Source: Bacillota bacterium
Lineage (GTDB): Bacteria > Bacillota > Clostridia > Christensenellales > Aristaeellaceae
Direction: 5' to 3'
Assembly: GCA_023409955.1 (NCBI GenBank)
Contig: JAEYQQ010000160.1
Coordinates: 1-18,600, forward strand
Length of the DNA: 18,600 nt
Within the stretch, counting starts at the first letter, position 1. The number at the start of each line of letters is the position of its first letter. Positions 13,923-18,600 of the stretch are shown in pieces. The position numbers and the translations under genes were made by a program. Below the pieces are notes generated by a model. It worked only from the letters and a program-made list of their open reading frames with translations, had not been told where the DNA came from and did not search any database.

Positions 13923-15449
13923 TTACAAGTCGATGATTTCCTCAGCCTCGGCTTCGCTTTGCGCAATCGCATTGCGCTTTTCATTTGCCGCCGCATCCTT
14001 CTTCGTTTTCAAAGCATAAATCAGGCCCAGCACCTGAATGGTAATCAGCGGCGTCATTGCCACCATGGCCACCGTACCAAAAGCATCCTTCATTATATTG
14101 CCGCCAACAGCAGCCGTGACTCCCATGGAAAAAGGCAAAAGGAAGGTTGCTGTCATAGGGCCTGAGGCAACGCCGCCGGAGTCAAAAGCAATGGCGGTAA
14201 AGATACGGGGCACAAAGAAGGAAAGTGTCAGTGCCAATACATATCCAGGAACCAAGAAGTACCAAATGCTTACCCCTGTCATTGCCCGCACCATGGAAAG
14301 ACCTACAGAGACAGCCATGCCTACCGAAAGGCTTCCCATCATAGCTTTTTTGGAAATGGCACCGCCGGTCAATTCCTCCACCTGCTCATTGAGTACATGG
14401 ACTGCAGGTTCAGCAGATACAATAAAGTATCCAATCACCATGCCCAGGGGAACCAGGATCCAGCGGTAAGGCAAGGATGCGATCTGTGTACCAAGCAAAT
14501 TGCCTGCCGGTAGAAAGCCTACATTCACGCCAGTCAAAAATACAACCAGCCCGACATATGTATATAACACACCTACACCTATTCGCGCAAGTTGACTTTT
14601 GGGCAATTTCAAATAAAGCACTTGGAAAAAGAGAAAAACTGCAACAATAGGGCTTAATGCAATGGCCACATCTTTAAAATAGTGTGGCAACGCTTCACCA
14701 AAAAGAGCCAGCATCTGTGTAGTTGTTTGCGGATTATGTAGCACTGTCTCCGCCATAGCGGCAGTATTCGCCGGATACAACAGCCCCATAATCGTCACTG
14801 CAAGGATCGGGCCGACGGAACACAGGGCCACCAATCCAAAGGAATTGTCCTGGCTGTTTTTACCAACTCCAACCCCTGCCACACCAATCCCCAGCGCCAG
14901 GATAAATGGCACTGTGATCGGGCCTGTTGTCACACCACCGGAGTCAAAGGCAACCGCCAGATAATCGGGGTTGGCAAAAACAGCCAATCCAAAGACGGCG
15001 ACATAAAAAATGATCAGCAGCATCCGCAAGGAAACCTGAAACACAATACGCAGCACGGCCATAACCAGAAACAAGCCAACACCCACTGCCACAGCCCAAA
15101 TGATGACCGCATCGGGTATAGCAGGCACCTGCTTTGCCAAAACAGTCAAATCAGGCTCAGCAACCGTAATGAGTACACCCATCAGCAAGGACGCTAAAAT
15201 GATTAAGATTAGCCTGCGCCGCTTGGTAAGATAAGCGCCCATATGCGTACCCATGGGCATCATGGCCATATCTGCCCCCAGTGTAAAAAGGCCCATTCCA
15301 AGAATAAGCATCACTGCCCCCACCATAAACAAACCCATAACGCCAACCTGCATGGGTGAGATGGTGAAAGCCAGCAATAGCACAATCCCGGTAATGGGCA
15401 GAACCGATGATAAGGATTCCCGGACCTTTAAAGCTAATTTTTTCCGCAA
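13923..15449 (-). CDS. DUF1538 polytopic membrane protein, putative transporter
   Basis: The 508-residue protein is very hydrophobic, with roughly a dozen membrane segments, and falls in the DUF1538 family. It shows an internal duplication. AEPDLTVLAKQV (97-108) is matched by AEPAVHVLNEQV (346-357), and AFDSGGVTTGPIT (167-179) by AFDSGGVASGPMT (421-433), with 70 and 75 residues between the paired motifs. Such duplicated halves with Asp/Ser/Gly re-entrant-like motifs suggest a secondary transporter, but no substrate is known. The C-terminal tail is charged (KTKKDAAANEKRN and an acidic end). I chose TTG 15449 because AAAGGGGG lies seven bases upstream; the upstream ATGs at 15488 and 15560 lack ribosome binding sites. 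The tandem PII-like gene follows 33 bases downstream. Confidence 0.82.
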   Translation of the reverse strand: MRKKLALKVRESLSSVLPITGIVLLLAFTISPMQVGVMGLFMVGAVMLILGMGLFTLGADMAMMPMGTHMGAYLTKRRRLILIILASLLMGVLITVAEPDLTVLAKQVPAIPDAVIIWAVAVGVGLFLVMAVLRIVFQVSLRMLLIIFYVAVFGLAVFANPDYLAVAFDSGGVTTGPITVPFILALGIGVAGVGVGKNSQDNSFGLVALCSVGPILAVTIMGLLYPANTAAMAETVLHNPQTTTQMLALFGEALPHYFKDVAIALSPIVAVFLFFQVLYLKLPKSQLARIGVGVLYTYVGLVVFLTGVNVGFLPAGNLLGTQIASLPYRWILVPLGMVIGYFIVSAEPAVHVLNEQVEELTGGAISKKAMMGSLSVGMAVSVGLSMVRAMTGVSIWYFLVPGYVLALTLSFFVPRIFTAIAFDSGGVASGPMTATFLLPFSMGVTAAVGGNIMKDAFGTVAMVAMTPLITIQVLGLIYALKTKKDAAANEKRNAIAQSEAEAEEIIDL

Positions 15450-15531
15450 CGTGTGTCCCCCTTTCGTCGAAAGCCATGCTTTTTGCATTGCTTTACTTTG
15501 AACTAGGCGGAAAAAGGATACCGTTAATTTG

Positions 15532-15560
15532 AGCATATCATGACACGTCCCAAATGGCAA
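15532..15560 (-). promoter_or_regulatory. Possible promoter of the DUF1538-PII operon
   Basis: On the minus strand, TTGCCA (complement of 15555-15560), a 17-base spacer and TATGCT (complement of 15532-15537) lie about 83 bases before the TTG start. The -35 box is good and the -10 box fair. The long leader between has no clear riboswitch. Confidence 0.5.
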
Positions 15561-15639
15561 CCCTCCCTGGCTAAACTAATTGTAGAAAAGTAAGCTCTTT
15601 ATATGCTTATATGTATGAAACAAACAACCTCTTCCTGCC

Positions 15640-15668
15640 TTGCCTGTTTCAGGAACATATGGTATACT
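15640..15668 (+). promoter_or_regulatory. Promoter of the UPF0104 membrane protein gene
   Basis: TTGCCT (15640-15645), a 17-base spacer and TATACT (15663-15668) form a good sigma-A promoter about 41 bases before the start codon. It is divergent from the DUF1538 promoter; the 80 bases between the two hold nothing else I recognise. Confidence 0.72.
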
Positions 15669-15708
15669 CAACGATGCATGATGGATAAGCAAATCCGCAG
15701 GGGGACAA

Positions 15709-16764
15709 ATGAAAGCATCCACAAAGCGATACTTAAACATTGCCTTTATTTTGGGCACCTTGTTGCTGATATTGATTATCGGTTTCAACAACAATGAACT
15801 AAAAAATATCGGGGAAGCATTCCGAAGCATATCTCCCTGGTGGCTGATAGCCTGCCTGGGGGCTTGGGTTTGCTTTTTCTTACTAGAGAGCCTATCCATA
15901 GCGCTCTTATTACATAAGCAGGGTTACCCTTTGCCTTTTGGTTATGTTTTGTTTGTATCATTAATGGGTTTGTATTATTCCAACATTACCCCCGGTGCCA
16001 CCGGCGGGCAGCCAATGCAAGTTTATTATATGAAGAAGCGGGATGTCCCTATCGGTGTGGGCTCCTCGGTATTGACTGTAAAATTTTTCTGTTTTCAGTT
16101 CATGCTGCTGGTGCTGGGTGCCATCGCCTGGGCCATGCATCCCGATTTTGTTCAAAGTCAGCTTTGGGGTGCCAAGGTATTTCTGATCGCCGGTTATGTT
16201 TTTAACTTCTTCTCCGTTGGTCTTTTGCTGTTGATGGTGGTCAACAAGCGAATGGTACGCTTTTTTATTCTTCTTTTCATCCGCATGGGCACCGCCTTGC
16301 GTATCTGCAAGGACCCTGCCCAGTCTGCCGCCAAATGGGAAGGGAATCTCTCCACGTTTCATTCCAGTGTAATGCTCATCCGCAAACGGCCTGGAGAATT
16401 ATTCCTTCACCTGTTCATTAACTCCCTTCAAGTGCTAGCATTGATGGCAGTGACAGTTTTTGTTTACTATGCCCTGGGTCTTACTGGCACCCCCATAGCC
16501 AAAATTGTTACCATGGCATTGCTTTTGTATATCAGTGCGTCCTATACCCCGTTGCCTGGTGCATCCGGTGCACAGGAAGGCGGTTTCATGATCTATTTAA
16601 AAAACATTTTCCCTGCGGGTCAAATATTCCCCGCATTGCTGTTGTGGCGTCTTTTTACCTATTATGTCACGCTGCTGGCCGGTGCAATCGTTTCTGTCAT
16701 ACAAACCACCCGCAGCATGGTCTCAGATCAAACAGACACCACAGCCATGAAAAAACACGAGTAA
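15709..16764 (+). CDS. LPG-synthase-TM / UPF0104 family membrane protein
   Basis: The 351-residue polytopic protein matches the membrane part of lysylphosphatidylglycerol synthase (MprF) and the stand-alone UPF0104 family. The hallmark NITPGATGGQPMQVYYM is at 92-108, and YTPLPGASGAQEGGF at 279-293. About eight hydrophobic segments are visible. It has no C-terminal lysyl-transferase domain, so it cannot by itself aminoacylate lipids. Related stand-alone proteins are thought to move or flip lipids, but the substrate is not established. The start ATG follows AGGGGG. The promoter at 15640-15668 and the terminator at 16771-16800 suggest it is a single-gene transcript. Confidence 0.88.
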   Translation: MKASTKRYLNIAFILGTLLLILIIGFNNNELKNIGEAFRSISPWWLIACLGAWVCFFLLESLSIALLLHKQGYPLPFGYVLFVSLMGLYYSNITPGATGGQPMQVYYMKKRDVPIGVGSSVLTVKFFCFQFMLLVLGAIAWAMHPDFVQSQLWGAKVFLIAGYVFNFFSVGLLLLMVVNKRMVRFFILLFIRMGTALRICKDPAQSAAKWEGNLSTFHSSVMLIRKRPGELFLHLFINSLQVLALMAVTVFVYYALGLTGTPIAKIVTMALLLYISASYTPLPGASGAQEGGFMIYLKNIFPAGQIFPALLLWRLFTYYVTLLAGAIVSVIQTTRSMVSDQTDTTAMKKHE

Positions 16765-16770
16765 CCGATA

Positions 16771-16800
16771 CGCTGCACGACAAAACGTGCAGCGTTTCTT
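16771..16800 (+). terminator. Terminator after the UPF0104 gene
   Basis: CGCTGCACG-ACAAAA-CGTGCAGCG is a perfect 9-bp hairpin, followed by TTTCTTT, seven bases after the stop codon. Confidence 0.88.
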
Positions 16801-16840
16801 TACTGAAAATAAGCGGTAAAGTTACTTTTTCAACTCACCG

Positions 16841-16866
16841 ACATCCTGCTGGCAGGATGTTTTTTG
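16841..16866 (+). terminator. Second terminator-like hairpin, in front of the small unknown gene
   Basis: ACATCCTGC-TG-GCAGGATGT is a perfect 9-bp stem with a very short loop and a T-tract. It ends 36 bases before the next start codon. No promoter is clear between it and that gene, so it may be a backup terminator, an attenuator, or the 3' end of a short RNA. Confidence 0.82.
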
Positions 16867-16901
16867 TTGCTTGGGGCACACTGTATGCAGGAGGCGATCC
16901 C

Positions 16902-17132
16902 ATGCAGACAGGACTTGACAACCTCATTGAAAAAAACACCAAGGCAGCGGAATATTACTACTCCCTGCACACCTCAGTCCGGGCCGCGGTAGACCGTCGG
17001 GCGGCAGACATCATAACCCAGGAGGATCTGATTGCTGTTGCCAACCGAAGCATGACGGAACTGCTGGGCAAATACCGGGGCATCTATGACGACAGCAGCA
17101 ACTATCCCGAGGAGCAGCAAAGGACTCAATAA
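16902..17132 (+). CDS. Small protein of unknown function upstream of YyaL-like gene
   Basis: The 76-residue product starts MQTGLDNLIEKNTKAAEYYYSL and is soluble and mostly helical by composition. It has no signal peptide, Cys pair or recognised domain. The pattern of a tyrosine-rich helix, a charged segment (RRAADIITQEDLIAVAN) and an acidic tail recalls small clostridial proteins of unknown role. AGGAGG at 16889-16894 sits seven bases before the ATG, supporting translation. The frame is open far upstream, inside the UPF0104 gene, but that part is a shadow. The thioredoxin-domain gene begins 21 bases after its stop, so the two are probably cotranscribed. Confidence 0.75.
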   Translation: MQTGLDNLIEKNTKAAEYYYSLHTSVRAAVDRRAADIITQEDLIAVANRSMTELLGKYRGIYDDSSNYPEEQQRTQ

Positions 17133-17153
17133 GTATAGCAGGGAGAGGATATA

Positions 17154-18600
17154 GTGCATCATCAACAGCAAGTGTCAAACCGGTTGATTCATGAATCATC
17201 ACCCTACTTGTTGCAGCATGCAGGCAATCCTGTAAACTGGCTGCCCTGGAGCAAGGAAGCATTTGAACAGGCCATGAAGGAGAACAAGCCTGTTTTTCTT
17301 TCCATTGGCTACAGCACCTGCCACTGGTGCCATGTCATGGCACACGAGTCCTTTGAAGACCCTGAGGTTGCATCGTACTTGAACCAGCATTTCATTTCCA
17401 TTAAGGTAGACCGGGAAGAGAGGCCGGATGTGGACGCTGTCTACATGCAGGTTTGCCAGGCCATGACCGGCTCTGGCGGCTGGCCCCTTACCATTTTCAT
17501 GACTCCGGATCAGCATCCTTTTTTTGCTGGCACCTACTTCCCCAAAGCATCAAACTTTGGACAACCGGGGTTTATGCATATCCTGAAAACCATCGTCACC
17601 AAGTGGCAGCAAAACCCTGAAGCCCTGAAAAGCAATGGTCTTCAGATCACACAGGCATTTTCCCAGGCTGCCATTCCGGCGCCCGGCAAAATGACCCGGG
17701 AACTTATGAACAAAGCCAAGATGGACTTGGATTCCCGTTTTGATGAAGAATACGGTGGATTCACCAGTGCACCCAAGTTCCCAACACCTCACGTACTCAT
17801 GTTTTTAACCCGCTTTGCAGTTTTAAACAATGACAAGCGGTCTATGCATATGCTCAGCAAAACCTTGACAAGCATGTTCAAGGGTGGCATATTTGACCAT
17901 CTGGGCGGCGGCTTCAGCCGTTATTCCACCGACCGAAAATGGCTGATCCCACACTTTGAAAAAATGCTGTATGATAATGCTCTGCTGGCCATCGCCTATA
18001 CAGAGGCCTATCAGGTCACCGGCAAAACACTCTTTCGAAGAGTAGCAACGGCAACGCTGGATTATCTCCTTCGGGAAATGACAAGCCCCGAGGGTGGTTT
18101 TTACAGCGCGCAGGATGCTGATACAAGCGGCCAGGAAGGTGCGTACTACACCTTTACCCCATCTCAAGTGGAAAACGTACTGGGCCAGGCGGAGGGGAAA
18201 CGATTTTGCCAAATGTATGGCGTAACGGAAAAAGGCGTACTGGATGGCAAGTCCATTATCAACCGCCTGCGGGAAGCCGAGGAGGAAGAGGAAAATCTCC
18301 GGTCTCTTACCCAGCAGCTTTACGAATACCGCAAAAGCACCCGCAAGCTGTTTACCGATGACAAGATACTGTCAGAATGGAACGGCTATGCAATAACAGC
18401 ATTTTGCAAGGCAGCATATGCTTTTTGCCGCCCGGATTATCTTGCTGCCGCCCAAAAAGCCATGGCCTACGCCAGAGAGTATCTGCTTGACGGCAAAGGT
18501 GGCGTCTACGCCTGGCGGCGCAACGAGAAGACAGGCGGCCGCGGCAGCCTGTCAGACCATGCTGCCATGGCCTGGGCAAGCCTTACCATGTATCAAATGG
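17154..18600 (+). CDS. YyaL/DUF255 thioredoxin-domain protein, N-terminal part (cut by window edge)
   Basis: The frame is open from GTG 17154 to the right edge, giving 482 codons of a family usually near 650-690 residues. The N-terminus carries the family signature NRLIHESSPYLLQHAGNPVNW (residues 9-29) and a thioredoxin-like CHWC (Cys56, Cys59) in YSTCHWCHVM. Then come IKVDREERPDVD, GSGGWPLTIFMTPD and GTYFP. Further on, GGIFDHLGGGFSRYSTD, PHFEKMLYDNALL and YSAQDADT belong to the six-hairpin glycosidase-like (N-acylglucosamine 2-epimerase-like) part. Mammalian SPATA20 is the homologue. Catalytic activity is not established. GGGAGAGG five bases before GTG 17154 favours this start over GTG 17172. 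The gene has no obvious promoter of its own. Confidence 0.93.
   Translation, partial: MHHQQQVSNRLIHESSPYLLQHAGNPVNWLPWSKEAFEQAMKENKPVFLSIGYSTCHWCHVMAHESFEDPEVASYLNQHFISIKVDREERPDVDAVYMQVCQAMTGSGGWPLTIFMTPDQHPFFAGTYFPKASNFGQPGFMHILKTIVTKWQQNPEALKSNGLQITQAFSQAAIPAPGKMTRELMNKAKMDLDSRFDEEYGGFTSAPKFPTPHVLMFLTRFAVLNNDKRSMHMLSKTLTSMFKGGIFDHLGGGFSRYSTDRKWLIPHFEKMLYDNALLAIAYTEAYQVTGKTLFRRVATATLDYLLREMTSPEGGFYSAQDADTSGQEGAYYTFTPSQVENVLGQAEGKRFCQMYGVTEKGVLDGKSIINRLREAEEEEENLRSLTQQLYEYRKSTRKLFTDDKILSEWNGYAITAFCKAAYAFCRPDYLAAAQKAMAYAREYLLDGKGGVYAWRRNEKTGGRGSLSDHAAMAWASLTMYQM

Noticed and set aside
15450..15560. Longer DUF1538 protein from ATG 15560 or 15488
   Set aside because: No ribosome binding site precedes these ATGs, and the extension is not membrane-like; TTG 15449 has AAAGGGGG at proper spacing.
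16644..16901. Upstream part of the 162-residue frame ending at 17132
   Set aside because: It overlaps the UPF0104 gene out of frame and passes through two terminators; the real start is ATG 16902.

Overview
The window looks like chromosomal DNA of a Gram-positive bacterium of the Bacillota, most likely a clostridial lineage of moderate GC. The evidence is a T-box riboswitch in front of pheS, strong AGGAGG-type ribosome binding sites, several TTG and GTG starts, intrinsic terminators, and the Firmicutes-type cluster rapZ-whiA-crh. I cannot name the genus. No rRNA, tRNA, CRISPR array, transposase or phage gene was seen.

Layout. (1) 11-1378, minus strand: pheS with its complete promoter, T-box leader and leader terminator; pheT presumably lies just outside the left edge. 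(2) 1508-6329, plus strand: a secreted SH3/VanW-domain protein, a YjjG-type HAD nucleotidase, a PotA-like ABC ATPase whose catalytic motifs are largely eroded, a PotB-like permease, and nagA. The last three overlap or touch and look translationally coupled. (3) 6428-9751, plus strand: murB, rapZ, whiA and a Crh-type HPr paralogue (Gln15/Ser46), from a near-consensus promoter to a strong bidirectional terminator. The yvcK/glmR gene that normally sits between rapZ and whiA is absent. (4) 9802-10528, minus strand: a small four-helix membrane protein and an XRE-type repressor, with a consensus promoter overlapped by palindromes. (5) 10589-10828: a hairpin-rich intergenic element bounded by a 13-nt direct repeat. 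(6) 10846-15560, minus strand: a Zn/Cd/Pb-type P1B ATPase with ArsR/SmtB-like operators, then (upstream in transcription) a tandem PII-like protein and a DUF1538 membrane protein with an internal duplication. (7) 15640-18600, plus strand: an LPG-synthase-TM/UPF0104 membrane protein, two terminators, a 76-residue unknown protein, and the first 482 codons of a YyaL/DUF255 thioredoxin-domain protein that runs off the right edge.

How the parts work together. The murB-rapZ-whiA-crh cluster links peptidoglycan precursor synthesis, cell division control and carbon signalling; nagA next door feeds amino-sugar recycling. The two parts most worth a second look are the DUF1538 permease with its tandem PII-like partner, which reads as a membrane transporter plus a soluble sensor of unknown ligand, and the intact but motif-degenerate PotA/PotB pair, which lacks PotC and PotD and may no longer be a polyamine importer.
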